A stretch of DNA of 64,000 nucleotides from Lutjanus erythropterus (lineage: Eukaryota > Chordata > Actinopteri > Lutjaniformes > Lutjanidae): assembly GCA_020091685.1 (NCBI GenBank), contig CM034601.1:15210972-15274971 (forward strand), written 5' to 3'. The notes under the pieces were generated by a model. The model was not told the DNA's origin. It made no database searches and saw nothing but the letters and a program-made list of their open reading frames with translations. This document shows positions 1-14,868 of the stretch, one piece after another. Numbering within the stretch: the first letter of the stretch is position 1; each line of letters opens with the position of its first letter. The position numbers and the translations under genes are program-made.

Positions 1-2865
1 ACGTCCACATTATGGAAGACAGGAATCGCGATATGAGACGTCAGTGTTTATATCGTGTTTTCAGTCTTGGGTTGGGAATCTTAATCCTGCCTGAGTAAAC
101 CTGGAATTATGTTTTCCTTTAGATACACGTAAACATCCCTGCAATGTTAGGGATAGGATGGTGTTATTGTCATTTGTAAATCACAAAGGAACAGACGCAT
201 CATAACTTCAAAATGTCAACAACATGCTGTGCAGATTTACAAGACAAACAATGATCACTTGACTTAACTCTGGTCTGGAGTTAATTAAGTAGAAGTACCT
301 ACAAGTGTAAAAAAAAAAAAAAAAAAGAAAAAGAAAAGAAAGGCTTCTAAGCCACCCCAGGACACACTCACCTACAAGAAGCCCAGAGAAACATAATTCA
401 AGCTTTAGAGGGATGATATAAGTTGTTACCAGTTGGCCCAGGAGGCTCCTACATCATTCTGAATTTGTTTACGTGTGACAAAACAAGGTGACAAGAAAAC
501 AAAAGAAAACATTACATAGAGATGCCACATGTCATACAGAAAACACTGCAAATTGTTACATAACAGTTCGCAACCACAGGACTGAAGCAGTGGGAATACA
601 GTTAACTACATGGTGTGCTTGCTGTAACCATCCCAGGAGAAAACAACGCTTCACTGCCTCTAACCCACTGACTCTTTACCCTCTCAAACTCTCCTCCAGA
701 GCAACAACAGTCCTGGGCTTTGTTTGGGTCCGGTTACCGTGGAGATCAGAAGAACTTGTTTCTGCTCCATCTCGCAGCTCTTCTCACTAGATCTCTGCCC
801 GGCCGTTTTCCTATTCATCAGTGACTTGGCTTTCATGTAGGTTAAGTGCAAAAGGATTACCAAGAGGACCCAACCTGGCAGCAAAACAGACACACTCGTA
901 CCCGTATAGGCTTGAACTAATTTCCTAAAAAATGTTGCAGGGGCCACTGTAAGTTTGAAGCCTCTGCAGGAGTACATTTGTGATTTGACCTCCACCTAGA
1001 TGCCAAAATATTTTCTTTAATCTTGCAGTGTAATTGAGCGAATATATGGACTATCAGCAATGGGCTCAGTCCATGGACTGTTGTTTTCTGAGAGGCAATT
1101 TTTGTCATTTTTATCTAACCAATTTAATGGTCTGCCTCTGAAGGAATAAGAGTTGCTACTAAGCGACATGTCTAATGAAGTGAATTAATAATTTATTGCG
1201 ACCAAACCAGGGCTTGGCTCATCACCATCATCACTGCTAATTTTATTTTGAAGGGTCAATCTTTTGTCATTTCATTTTGCAATGCGTTTGAGATGAGAGC
1301 TACACACACAAGTCAGGAACACAGTCTTCGATTGGTTAATACACAGCCTAAGGCATCATGGGATTGCCAGTCGGTGGCTAACAACAACAAAAGTTTTCAA
1401 CAAAGAAAAATTGATAATTAACCGCACTTGGACATTTGGTGTAGTATTGATCATTGTGGATTTATTTGACAAAGTCTCTAAAAAGACACTTCAGTTCAAT
1501 ACAATACACGCTAGAGCCAACATTGTAGAAGTACAATGCTAGCATTAGCATTAGCTTAATGCTAGCCTCTCCTGCTCAGCTTACTTCAGGGCCAACTCTC
1601 TTCATTTTTCCAGCAGTTTGGAAAAAAAACAAACAGACGAGACTTTTCTAGATCTTGAGAAACTGCAGTGTTTCTTGACCGATATGCAATAACCTGTACT
1701 GTACACTTACTGCGAGATTGACAGCTTACTGTTTAAGTGTGCTTCTCCATCGCTGCACACACATTACACACTGTCCTTCGCTTAAAACAGTATCCCTCAA
1801 CAAAGTCCAATAAAACATAATTATTTGGGCAGTCGCGGTAAACCTCCATCCCATGGGAATATGTTGCTTTTTCACTGCGGTAAGAAAGAATCCATACCGT
1901 CACAGCCCTGACCAACCCTGTCTGACTGCACTTTGGATGAAAAAGTTGACGAAACAAAAGGAGACATTTGTGCCTCCACCTTTATTTTTGTACCCGTTTT
2001 CTCTATTTTATGATAAATCAATCATCCATCATTTGTATTCATCTATCTCCCTGTTTAAGCCAACTTTAACAGCATACATCCTGTTATTTCCTGTTTTTAA
2101 TCCTCTTACTGTAGCATATGTACAGCACACCTCTCTACCCTCATCATTCATTGTGTGCCACACTGTTCATCTTTTGTCTCCCTCACCGAATTTGTCTGTC
2201 ATCTCTGCTTTTATATCTCTCCCCATCTGCCCCATGTATTTATCCATCTGTTTTCACTAACAGTCTGTCTGAAGGACGCCATCCGTGACCGAGAAACACG
2301 CCGATTGCCGCTGCTCGAGGAAAGCTTTAGAAAAGCAGATGTTACCGACCCATGTGTTGGTATACAAACACACTGTACTGTATGTTCTGGCAGACTAGGT
2401 AAACACGCACGCACAAAAGCACACGCTCCCAGCCTTGTGAATCATTTAGTATTCAGACAGTCTCTTCAAACTGAATCACAAGGGAATAATAACGTTTATT
2501 ACTGTGTCTGTGTTCAGTAAGGTATTAATGATTTCTGTGGGTGTGTTGGCCTGAAAGCACCGTGCTGGATCACACTCAAAAGGGAGAAGAAGCCTGCAGC
2601 AAGTTGAAACATAAAGCTTAAATATAACCTGGAAATAATTACTTTTGTCATCAGCTTTTTTTTTTTTACTTTTATGACACATTTAATGAGTATTAGTCCA
2701 TTTAGACTGCAGGCTGAAAAGAATGAGGAACAATAAATCATAGTGTCAGTGGACCAGATGCCCTCCTGTAACTTTCCCCGGGTTCAGTCACCTCCAGGTT
2801 GAATGAACATACCACATGCTGACGTGTATTTTCAGCTTGTATTCTGTGTTACAGTCTCAACAAAA

Positions 2866-2908
2866 CACACACAAACACACACACACATACACACACACAC
2901 ACACACAG
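2866..2908. repeat. (CA)n microsatellite, interrupted
   Basis: Run of CA dinucleotides with AAAC and TAC interruptions. It lies in the presumed stk10 intron 1. Confidence 0.9.
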
Positions 2909-5371
2909 ACAACTCCCTCCAGGGGAATGTGTGTATATTAGACCTTTGCCCCATCATAAACCTGTAAACCTCCACCTCCTCTGAAGGCTCTCCCCATGAG
3001 TCTGTGACCAGGAATGTGTCTCAGCTCCACGTAATGACAGCAGCTAATAAAAAGCTCACCTCTGACAGCAGACGCCTGTGGAAGTGATGACCTCCGATCA
3101 TCATAGTGCACGAGTGAAGTACGATGAACAGCTTCATGTAGGTGACAGATGTGATTTAGAGCAAAGAATATCTAAAAAGTTTATTTTTGTCCTGTTGTAT
3201 TATGTTTCAGAAAAGCGACTTTTAAACTAAATCTATTTCAAAATCACGCTCACTAAATTTATCATTTTAAATTTACTCATTCAACAGAAGGAAAAAAAAA
3301 ATTAGGATTACAACAACAACAGGTGAACGTACTTATGTGTTTATGCTTAATTAAAAATAAAAAAGTACTATTCTAAAGTTTAAAAAAAAGTTTCCTTATT
3401 TAAACCTCCACAAAAATGTCAGTAAAGCAAGCTTCATGCGTGTGGGCCAATGGTTAAACATGGATGTGATAATATTTTTATGGTAACATGGGGTTTATTC
3501 CTGAGTGAGTGACAAAACCATTAGAGATTTTAGAGAAAAAAGCAACCAGAATATGAAACTAGGGCTTAAACTTGTTTTTACTGTGCATTCACTATTATTA
3601 GTAAAAGACAGGCCTGATCTGTGGTCTGTTTTTGATGGTTAGGGTTGTACTTGTAAGTGCAACCAAACTGAGTTCAGATGTTTTAATACAGGAAATGATC
3701 TTGGTTTTCTTAAAACTTATCATCCAGGTGCAACTTACTAAAATCCTGTTTCAAGACTGAAAAACCTTACATGCATTACTTTGTCTCTTTAAGGTTGGGG
3801 GTTAGTGATGGTCCTGCTCTGAAAGAAGAATTGAGCTCAAACTTAAGTTTGACATATTTTATACTCTGCAGGAAGGTTCTTCCTCTCTTACACACCTACT
3901 GACTGTTATGTGCTTCATGCCCTGTGCATACATTCATGCTTTCAGGCGGTATGCGGTTCAGACTGAACACCCCGACATGGAGCAATGAGTTGTTTTTCCA
4001 GGATGTGAAAGTTTTGATCAACATTGCAAAACATTCCACATTCAAAACCTTGACGTGAACAAAGTCACGACGAGCACAAAGCAGGTCAGTGAGGCAGGAA
4101 GTCATGATATGCCACAGAGAGCCTTGAAAGAAAATAACCCACGCTTACGCCGCTCTCTTCAATCATTCATACTCATTCACGGCCTTGAACGATATTTCAA
4201 AAGCATGAATCTCACGACAGACGAGCTTCACTTCCTGACTGAGGCTTTGCAACACACAGTACAAGTAAGAACGGATTGGAGGGTTGACACACTCAAGGAA
4301 AGAGCGCACTCCTAAAACCAAGCTCAGACAGGTATTGCAAGATGCCAGATTTAGTGGAACTTTACCTAGAACTGATCTGAAATAACTTCATGCGAATTGA
4401 ACGGCTGTAATTTGCTTTCATGTTAAATTCAAAAAGCAGAGGGGCCCCGAGGAAAGAAAGTGAAACAAAAAGATCAAGACAAGCAAAATAACACATATCC
4501 AAGCAAGCAGAGCTATTTAGCGACTGTAAGTGTGCTGTGCTGTTTTTCTGAGACTGGACTGTGGCTCGATGAGACTAGAAGTCAGTGCATGGTTTCATAA
4601 ATCCACTTAGATGAAAATTAAAGGGAAACCTTAGCCTAAGGAAAAGATCAGTTGCATCAAACTGCCATTAGGATTTCGTTGGGAGGCTGTAAGGGAAAAC
4701 CCTTTAATCGCTAAGTGTTTGTCCTTTTGTGTTGCTAGGAGGGCCTTAGCAACCATTTTCATCAGAAAAGTCCCTTAAAAATTAAATAGTGTGTGGAACA
4801 TAAGATAATAGCTGAATTATGGTGACTGAAGAGGAGGAGGAGAAACTAAGGCACATTGTTCACAACAGGGAAACCCCACTGGATGCTATGAGCAATGTGC
4901 ACCTTGTTTAGAGAGAATAAATTTGACCTTAGCACTAGCAACTTGGTAATTAACTAGCCAAATGATAACACAACTCTGTCTCATATATCAACATTATCTT
5001 CTACTGAAACTCACCAGTTTTTGTTGATGTGGGTTTGTCTTCTTTCTTGCCGTCTTTCTTCATTAATTCATCTACAGTTCATTTCAGAGCAGATTTCTTG
5101 TGTTAATTTTGTCAGTTAGCTAGTGACATCTCCTGCTGTTGTGTATCTGTTACGGCTGCTTAGTTAAATTTATTTTGGATTATTTGCTATTGCTCTCTAT
5201 AATCTTTGTTAGCTAAGCTGGCTAACAACTGACAATAATGCTGAGTGAAGCATAATCATGGTAACTGAAGTGCACATGTAGCCTAAACATTTAGTGTAGA
5301 GTGTTGCATAAAGCCTCTAAGGTTGTAACCTTACCTAAGTGAACTCCTCTGCATAGGGAAATGTTTTGCTA

Positions 5372-5716
5372 GTAGCTACTACAAGGAGTTTTTAACTGGT
5401 TTTGAAACCGTCTCTATTTATTTATTTCTCTATGACCTACATAAGCAAACGAGACAATCCACAAGAAGATTTCTGCACAGTTGTTCTTAATGCTTGCCAC
5501 CAGATACGATTCTCCTGGAAAAATCTGATGCAACTAGCCATTTTCCCATAACCAAAAGTTACATTAGTAGCGCATAGTACATAAGCCAGATAAACAGAAG
5601 CAGGAGGAGCTTTATTTAGATATTTTTGAGGTGATTACTGTGAAAACACTACCTCTGTTGTCCACAGGGGTCTCTAAAACCAACAAAATATGAAAGCTCC
5701 TTGTAGTTGCTTTAAG
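5372..5716. repeat. Interspersed repeat with ACTACAAGGAG terminal inverted repeats, copy 1
   Basis: The left end reads TAGTAGCTACTACAAGGAG and the right end CTCCTTGTAGTTGC, so the ends are inverted copies of each other. The interior includes the segment 'ccacaggggtctctaaaaccaacaaaatatgaaag' (split here by no gap; it spans about 5662-5697). A second, reverse-oriented copy is at 34140-34515. This looks like a small non-autonomous DNA element; I cannot name its family. Confidence 0.6.
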
Positions 5717-6574
5717 GAACAAACTTAAGCATGAAACTTGAGGTGGTTTATGCAACGAGGCACAGGATCATATATTCTCATGAAAGTCCCCGGCCTCCAG
5801 CTTGCCACAGGCCTGTAACAACCAGCAGTACGTGCATGTAAGAACACAGAAGTGCTGTAAGTGCCAGCAACAGCATCATCACATGCATGAAGGGGACTCC
5901 CAGCCAGCACGCTGACACCACGCCCACCCTGGAGGTCTCCTATCAGTCCCTCTGGGCCCAGCTGGTCCCTGAGATTAGACCCAGAGTCTCAGCAGCACCA
6001 ACAATCATCTTAGCGAAGGCACTTCAACATACGTCTCTGTGGCATTGCCATATTCTAAACTGAGACGAGAGCATTTCACATAACCCTTGTGGCTTTCCTT
6101 TGCAAAGAGGATGTTGCGACCTGAGCTCCCTCCCCCTAACTGATGACACACAGCGTGTTTCTCTTTCACTTAGAAGAGGATAATCATGTTTGAAGTGATT
6201 TTTCCATAAGCCTTTCACTCGCGTTCTACCATCTGTCATTGCAAAGTGACACCAGCGCGACCCTTTTCCTATTATGTGTAACAGAAGGAATCCAGTTGTC
6301 CTACAACATCTGGCCTGCCAGTAAATATCTTCATACTGGACCTGTTCTGAAATGACCAATCAAACCTAATGTGCATAAATCCATTTTCAGAAACTAAAAC
6401 ATTGGTTCTAAAATGGTCCTGGCCTTGGTTGAAAGACAGTCAGACCCATTATGATGATACCAAACAGTCTTGAATGAAAAGTGACAACAGATAATGCTGT
6501 TAAAAGAGAAAGAGAGAAGAGAAAGAGAAACTATGGTCTACGCTCATTACTGCACAGAGTCCTGATGTTCTAAC

Positions 6575-6925
6575 CTGCCAAGGATAGCGACGAAGTACAA
6601 ATACTTTGTTACTTAAATATTGCACTTAAGTCAAGTTTCTGGTGTCCATACTTTACTTTCACGCCCGACGTTTTCAAACAAATATCTGTACTTTCTACTT
6701 CTTACTTCTGGGTTGCCTTAGTTTCAATGCATTTGCGTGAAATTTTAACTTTTAGCCCACCAGTGCACATCGTGCACGACAGACATAACAAGATGAAGCA
6801 GAGACTACACACAGAAAACGTGAGGTTCAGTTAGCTTCTTACAGAAACAAGGCATTTCTACCAGCTACTTTTTACTTTGATGTTAAGAGCACGTACTTTT
6901 TCACTTTTGAGTAAATGGAATTGAA
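6575..6925. repeat. Dispersed ACTTAAGT/ACTTTTACTT-type repeat, degraded copy
   Basis: Rich in TACTTTACTT, CACTTAAGTC and TACTTTTTCACTTTTGAGTAAA segments. Similar material recurs at 14535-14868 and 49750-49895. The pattern matches a common fish non-autonomous repeat whose ends carry ACTTAAGTA; family assignment needs a repeat library. Confidence 0.5.
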
Positions 6926-8874
6926 TCAGTACCTCTACTTTTAGTAGAGACCTTTTACACAGGTAAATGCACTATCTAATGCATTCTATCAGTAAAGAAT
7001 GTGTGTACTTTTTCCATCTCTTCTAACCTGCTGTCTTGTCCTTTTAGAGCATGTATCAAAGTTGTGTTTTCACTTGCAAACTTGTCTCTTGTTTGACTCC
7101 AGTAACTCCAAAACCAAATGAAAATGTACATATTTAAGTGTTTTTCCATTCTCAGAATGTATATAACATCAACTGAAATTCTATGTAAACACAACTCCAT
7201 CAAGAGTCCAGCAATACTTTTACAGTATGTGCCTAACTACACAAACAATTCCTCTACTGCGATTTAAGTCCAGGTTTTGCACACTGTCTTTAACAATACA
7301 GACCAACAGGGATAAGATGCACTGTTTTCAATGGGAATTTGACAGAGCGTAACCTCACAGCCAGCGCGTGTCCATGGAAACATTTCACCAGCGGCAGCAG
7401 GGCAATGTGCTCAGCGGCACGTGGCCCATTAATTAGTGAAGGGAACCATACAACTCCTCTGTTTCATGCTTCACTTACAGCCGCACACCTTCACACACAT
7501 GTGCGCACACTCTCTCTCTCTCCAACAAGTGCAAGCATGCATAGACAGACACGCACAGAACAAAGAAAACATCCTATGACACACTGTGTGGACAGGAAGT
7601 GAGACATTCTCCTGTCACACAAATATGAGAGAGAAATATGAGAATGGTAATAGTGAGACTGACGACCATAGACGGAGACAGAAATGTCTGGGGTGATTTT
7701 GAAGATCCACCACAGTAATGTGGTTTTTATGTTATTTGGGGGTCTGCAAAACATGGTGCAACATTTGAGCAGCGAGTCAAGGACTTACAGCATGCACCAC
7801 AAAGGCATCCAATGCTTAAATTAAACTGTGATTTAAGTCTTTAAAGTACCGATTGCACTTCAGCAACAACAACAACAAAAGGCTGATTATGTGATCAATC
7901 TCATTCATTTAAAATCAAACTCCAGCAGGCTCGAGCATAAACTAAAAAGCTGTTCGACCATTTTTGGCTCCATGAGTTCTGAACATATGTATCAAAGTGA
8001 GTTCAAGAGGAACACTATTAAAATTTCCTCAAATTTAAATCCTGGGCTGAACTGATCTGCAAACAATGCATTATTAAAACCACTTATTGTGTCTGACTAA
8101 TGTACAACACTGCCACACTGACAGTGGACAGTGACACAGTAATCCTGTGACACAGAAAACTTGAGAATGTCAACACCAGCTTGTTTGTGCATGTGTGTTT
8201 CCTTCTGTGTGGCTCTTACATGAACTTGCATTTCAAAACAAACACTACACATTTGGTTTGTTTATTTTGTGAACTTATGTGCCAAGGTGATTAGTTAAAA
8301 ACATCTGTAGCAGGGTTCTTTTTTATTTATTAATTAAGTCTGCATCTAATTTGTTATACTTAATATACTTATACTATATTATACTCAAATAATTTTTAAA
8401 AAGTCACTATGAATGATTTTTTTTTTTTTGTCTGTCATACAAATAAATAACATAAACGTCTTCTTAACTGTTGTAGCCAGTGACGCTTAAAAAACAGCAA
8501 CAGCAGTTTAACCAAAGAGCAGTTTCACATTCATGTGAATAACTTATAAAAGATCTGAAGAGGTACAACTATGAAACATTTTACAAAAAAAGGGGGCAAA
8601 GATCAGAAACAGGTAAGAACTAAAATTATCACCTCTCAGCTGTACGCCTCCGCCAATCAGTTACACTGCAGTTCACATCCATGTCTGTCCAGACTCGTAT
8701 ATGTAATGAAGACTCAAAGGAATATACTGAAAAGTATTAAGTAATTTTTTTTTTTTGGCAAAATGGAAGTTAGAACTATATCGACATGTATGATTCCAGT
8801 AAATAATTTCAGCATGAAACATGCAGTCTTCAATTAGAGACTACATTTACAGAGGATTGATGGAGAACTTCAAG

Positions 8875-9240
8875 TGATTTTGCAGATCATTATGACATCA
8901 TGGTGAAGTTGACCTTTGACTCTCTGCATTTATAATGTCATCAATTCATAATTTTATTCTATTAAATATTTGCAGGAAATTTTGTCATAGTTTGAGTATG
9001 AATTCTCGAGTTATGGCCAAAACCACCAAATTCTAATCAGTTCATCCATGAGTCCATTTGAAAAAAAAAAATCAAGCACCTTGTTAATGGGACAGACACG
9101 AGATTACAGTGAATTTTTGACCTCACCTCCCTCCAGGCATTCTTGACAAATCGTGTTGACAAGAATGGACCGACAAACGGACATCTTGAAAACATAATGC
9201 CTCTAGCCAAGGCTGTAACCGGGCCAGAGGCATGAAAACT
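8875..9240 (+). repeat. Dispersed fish repeat, 3' part
   Basis: Contains 'GACATCATGGTGAAGTTGACC', 'GAATTCTCGAGTTATGGCC' and a conserved tail near 9150-9235 (TTGACAAGAATGGACCGAC, then AACATAATGCCTCTAGCC and CCAGAGGCAT). This tail and a head of the type 'ATTCTCGTGAACATGAGATC' belong, as I recall, to one repeat family frequent in percomorph fish. Head fragments occur at 15955-16145 and 52292-52345. Confidence 0.55.
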
Positions 9241-12034
9241 ACATTTGATAATACTGATACTGGATCCCTTGTCTGCAGTGGACTATCAACAATAGAAAAG
9301 TACTGTTGCACCTACAGGGCAAGATGTATTTGACAACTGAGGGATTATATTGCGTTTTATGAGGTCCTTCGTTCACACTGTTCCTGCGATATAAACACAC
9401 ACAAGCTTGATTTGTCCTCAGCAGTCCCCTTAAGGAACAAAGTGAGATGTTATTCTCCCAACGGTGACATTAACCTTTAGAGAGTCAGTTTGACAGGAGC
9501 ACTCTGTACTCTCCACCAACACTCTGCAATTAAAGAGGTCTGGGCTAAATCTCAAAGACAGATGTTGGAAACAAAAGAAGCTGCTCGAGCAGGGGTCCTC
9601 GCCACGTGCAGATGACAAGAATTAATCTTGATATGACGAGACAGTCAGTACTGCTCTTCTGCTGCCTGTCATGCATCCAGAACCAGCTTTTTATATACGA
9701 CTCCCGCCCGAAACAGTGTGATAAGCAGCTGATTTCACTTGTGACTGAGATACGGAGTCTCCTCCCCCTCACGCCTGCTCTATCAAACACTTTAAGAACG
9801 GAAAACATGTGTGATCCACCACTTGAGGCCTTTCCCTCCCACGGACGAGCTGATTACGCCGAGGTTCAGGAGCTTTGAGAAGGAAGCTGTCCCCTGATGA
9901 AGTCCCACGATTTCCTCTCCTGGGTGTCATCTGCTCCCACTCCGCCTCCCCCTCCTCTCACTCGTCTCCATCACAGAGATGCAGGTGTGGAGCTGTCCTC
10001 CTCCAACACACTCAAGGAGAGGAAACAGAAGCCAAAGAAGGCTTGACATTTGTATAAGAAAGACAGAGTAGGGGGACACATAACATCTCAGAAAGCCTGC
10101 CAAATGCTCAAGTGGAATCTTGTTCCACACTCCATTTAGCCAGAAATCATCTGTGCCTTTTAGTTTGGCTTTAATTTGAACTATTTTGGAGCTACATTTT
10201 AAGGGTATACTAACTCTATACTAAGACTTATTCAAACTCAAAGCAACATTATGTGACTATTCTTCCTTAAAAACAGTTTCAAAGTCACTTTGATGAACCA
10301 CTAACTTGCAATTACCACTCTGTGCTCTATACACCTGTTCTCACACTATGTAACTTTGGTGGACAGGCCGCAAACAAATCCTATGCCACTGATTTTGATA
10401 AAACTGCATCATATTTCAGAGGGAAAATGCTTCATGGTTTTCCCTTTGACGTCCTCCGGCTGCTCTGCCTCAACTCCCCAAAATTTATGAAGTTTTCTAA
10501 TATGTAACAAAAAAAACTATGCATTGACTTATACACAGACTTAATAATAATAATCCCTCCCAATCTGCACCCACAAACCACCAAAAGTGTAGCAACTGAC
10601 AAATCCTACCTTCAAAGTAACCACTAACTGCTGTTTACTGTAACGGAGCTGCCTTTAGCTAGTTAGCCAGACAGGGAGCTCATCAGAGCACTGAGGGAGT
10701 GTTTGTGTTTACACCTCGAGCACAGGAGCTTTAGATTGCCGGGAAGAGAAGGTCTTCAGGCCAGGGGCACCGAAACCAGACCCAGGCAAGCAAACGATGT
10801 AAGAGAGCAATGGAGCAAAAGGCCGCCAGAATGGCTTTTAGTCTTTGGCGAGAGCTTCACAAAAATAAAAGGTCGCAAGACAGACTGGACTTGTGGCTGT
10901 TAGACTTGTCGGTAATATTAACTGGCTTGCTAAGTCTCGTTTTGTTGCACTTGCTTCATGTTTGGTTGTGTTAGCAAAGTTGTCCAGATAGATGCATCAA
11001 TATTTCAGTTGTATTTTGCTGCAAGCCTTGGAGATGCGCGTTTCTCGTGATAGTATCACTGTAAAATTACATGAAAGCTTTACGGGTGTCCGTATTTGAC
11101 AGCCACATCACTAAAGATACCAAATCTTACATAATATTTCTTCAAAGCACATCGTGTTCAGTCAGTTTCTTAGCTTGAATCTGAAAGCTGTGTTTGTTTT
11201 CATGATATACTGGTTGTTTCACTTGTGTTATTTTCTCTGTGTTGAAAAAAAAAAAAAGACTATCCCCAGGACTTCTCACATGCTGGCTTGGCTCAAAAGA
11301 CACATTATAGGACAACTTACATAATGATTCATAATGTTTAACTCAGACATGAGGCTACATAAACAAGGCTGAATGATGAACTGTCAAAGTTCTTCTTTAT
11401 ATGTTCACGCTCATTTTCACCGCCCCGCTGTATGTAAACTGCCCAGTAAAAACAAAATACCTAAACAAGGTGGAGTCAAGAGACTAAATTTTCTGTTCAG
11501 TAAAGCATCACTTCTTCCACTGAGGCCCCCAAAGTGTCAAAGACTTTCACTGTGCTCCACTGGGCAGTGCACACACTGAGCTCCTGTGCCGTGCTGCTCA
11601 GAGGGGACTGACCAGCTAACAGGTCCAGATTAAATAACTCCTCTGAGCCAAAAGTGCTGCTTCTGCTTCTGCTGAGGTCTGAGAGCAGAGGACAGAACTA
11701 ATGAAGAGTGCTTTCACTGTCACTGTGGCTGCTTCGCATTTCTCTACACCTTCTGTGCTGCAGTGCAAGTGTTTGCAGAAAATCACAAGAGAAGTGTGCG
11801 GTTGCTGTCAGGCGATCTTTGACCGACATGAGCACGATGAATGATAATTACAGCCTCTTATCCTCTGGTTGTGTTACAAAACATTTTCCACGGTACCCCA
11901 AGCTACACTGTGGTGACTACCTGAGCTTGTTTTACCGTGGACAAACAACATAGTTGAAATATTAGTCATAATCCCAACAATTTTGGGATGGTGAAACATC
12001 CACAGGTGACTGGAAGGAGTTTAATCATCTACTG

Positions 12035-12650
12035 TATTTCTGTATTGTTTCTACATTAATCAATTTGTTGTTTCATCCATAGAATGTCAAAATTGGTGAT
12101 AAATGTTGATCACTGTTTCTCAAAGCCTGAGGTGATGTCCTCAAATGTCCGTTTTTTTCCACGAACCAAAAAATATATTCTTACCATCATAGACAACTAC
12201 AGAAACGACCATATTCACAAGTGAGAAGCTCAAATAAGAGAATTATGACAGTATTTTGAATATAAAAAGTTGGAGATTAATTTAACAGTTGAAAACTAAC
12301 TGTTGCAGCTCTAAAAGGGTTAAACAGAAGCAGAGCTGCAATGATCAATCCATAGTGGAGCAAAAGAAAACTAGTTGCCAGCTATTTTGATAACTGATTA
12401 ATTGTTCAATTTCATTTTTCAAGCAAAAATGCCACACATTTGCTGGTCCCAGCTTCTTAAATGTAAGAATTTGCCATTTATGACAGTAGATGAAGAGTTT
12501 GGGGGTTTTGGACTGTTGGTTGGACAAAAAAAAATCAATTTGAAGACGTCACCTTGTCTTCCTGGAAATTGCGTTGAGCATTTTCAGCAACTGTTTACAA
12601 ACAGTTTACTAAATGATTAATCAATAACTCTTGGAATGGACAGACAAATC
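12035..12650. repeat. Two copies of an interspersed repeat, head to head
   Basis: 12035-12315 reads in one orientation (CAAAGCCTGAGGTGATGTCC, ending TGTTGCAGCTCTAAA). 12330-12650 reads in the other (AGAGCTGCAATGATCAATCC, then CCAGCTTCTTAAATGTAAG, GGGTTTTGGACTGTTGGTTG, GACGTCACCTTG). The shared blocks GAGCTGCAA / TTGCAGCTC and the GACGTCACC / GGTGATGTCC blocks are inverted relative to each other. Other copies lie at 26646-26945, 27130-27300, 27925-28260, 37510-37780, 42005-42235 and 46220-46560. Confidence 0.7.
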
Positions 12651-12871
12651 AATACTGAAAATAATACTTCATTGCTGCCCAAAAAGGGTCATGATGTACA
12701 GCCTGAGTTTATTATTTATAGTAACTGACAATACTTCATCTTTATGGGCAAACATGAGAGTGAATTTGAATCTAGGAACAGCTGACAGAGCAACAATTAA
12801 ACGTTTTCCTGTGCAAGAAGTCCGAAACAGACTTTTGATTGGGGACTTGGCAACAGGTGCGAAACTTATCA

Positions 12872-13680
<809 letters not shown>

Positions 13681-14534
13681 CTGCTCAACTTCTGCTGGAG
13701 CTCTGCACGTGTTTATCATGACCCTTATTTAACCCACTGTTATTTTATCTCCCTCTTTATCTTCTATCTTGGTGTTTATTAAAGAACAAAATAAGTCTCA
13801 AAACCAGATTCAGACTTTCATCACAGCTCAGTTTACTGAATAACTCCATTGATAAACTGTAGGTTTTTAAATTATAATTCACCTGCACCTTCTCTAACTG
13901 TGGTTCCTGTTCTGTCTTCATTTGAATAGACCCTGCTGGCTCCACTCACTCGCTCTTCACACGGACAGGCAGTGCTGTAGCGCCCTCTAGTGGAAAACTC
14001 TACTCAGTGAACTTGTACCTTGAGAGCATATGGGAAACGACAGGAGTAAAAGTTAGATAAACAACTGCAGATGATGGGTAATGACATGATTAAAAATCAT
14101 GGGGCAACAGCAGTTGACATGCACTTAAATGCCTGCCCCCTAACCCATTATTGTTGTTTTTGTCTAATGTCTTATAAGTTTTCATGCCGTACAATAAACT
14201 CTATTTCAGAGGAAGCTTTTCTAAGTCCAAGTAATTGTTAGAGTTATCTATTAAGGAAAAATGTCAAACATTTTCTTCTTCAGAAAACTTTTATGGCATT
14301 TAAATCGCTTTAATTCAATTTATTATTTATTTCAGACATACTGGTATTGACCAGTAAGCTTATAGAAACAATAAAAAACAATATGAGGAACATGTTTGGG
14401 AATTAGAGAAATTATTAACATTTGGTGTTTTCACAGCCATATATGATCACAAAACCATACTGAGCACAATTGTGGTTTTGAATTGTGTCTGTTGGTCTAA
14501 TGATTTCACCACATACAATTTTCAGGTTTTCATG

Positions 14535-14868
14535 TAATGGTTTAATGTAACTAAGTATATTTACTCAAGTTATGTACTTAAGTACACTTTTGAGGTACAT
14601 ATACTTGAGTATTTTAATTCTATGCTACTTTATACTTCAACACTACATCTCTGAGGCAAATATTACTCCACTATAGTAGCATATATAAAGTATTATGCTG
14701 TGTTATAGGTTTAACTACCCAAAAGTATGAAGCATTTAAAATTAAAATTTAAAATTTAAAATTTTGAACGCAAGGTTCTCACTTGCTATTGATTATTTTT
14801 TATGATGTGGCATCACTACTTTTACTTAAGTAAATCATTTTAGTTTAATTTAATATTTCTTCCACCCC
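14535..14868. repeat. Dispersed repeat with ACTTAAGTA ends
   Basis: The left end has TATTTACTCAAGTTATGTACTT and the right end CTTTTACTTAAGTAAATC followed by TTCTTCCACCCC. The interior has the typical TATGCTACTTTATACTTCAAC block. I recognise the pattern as a frequent fish non-autonomous element; class uncertain. Confidence 0.6.
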
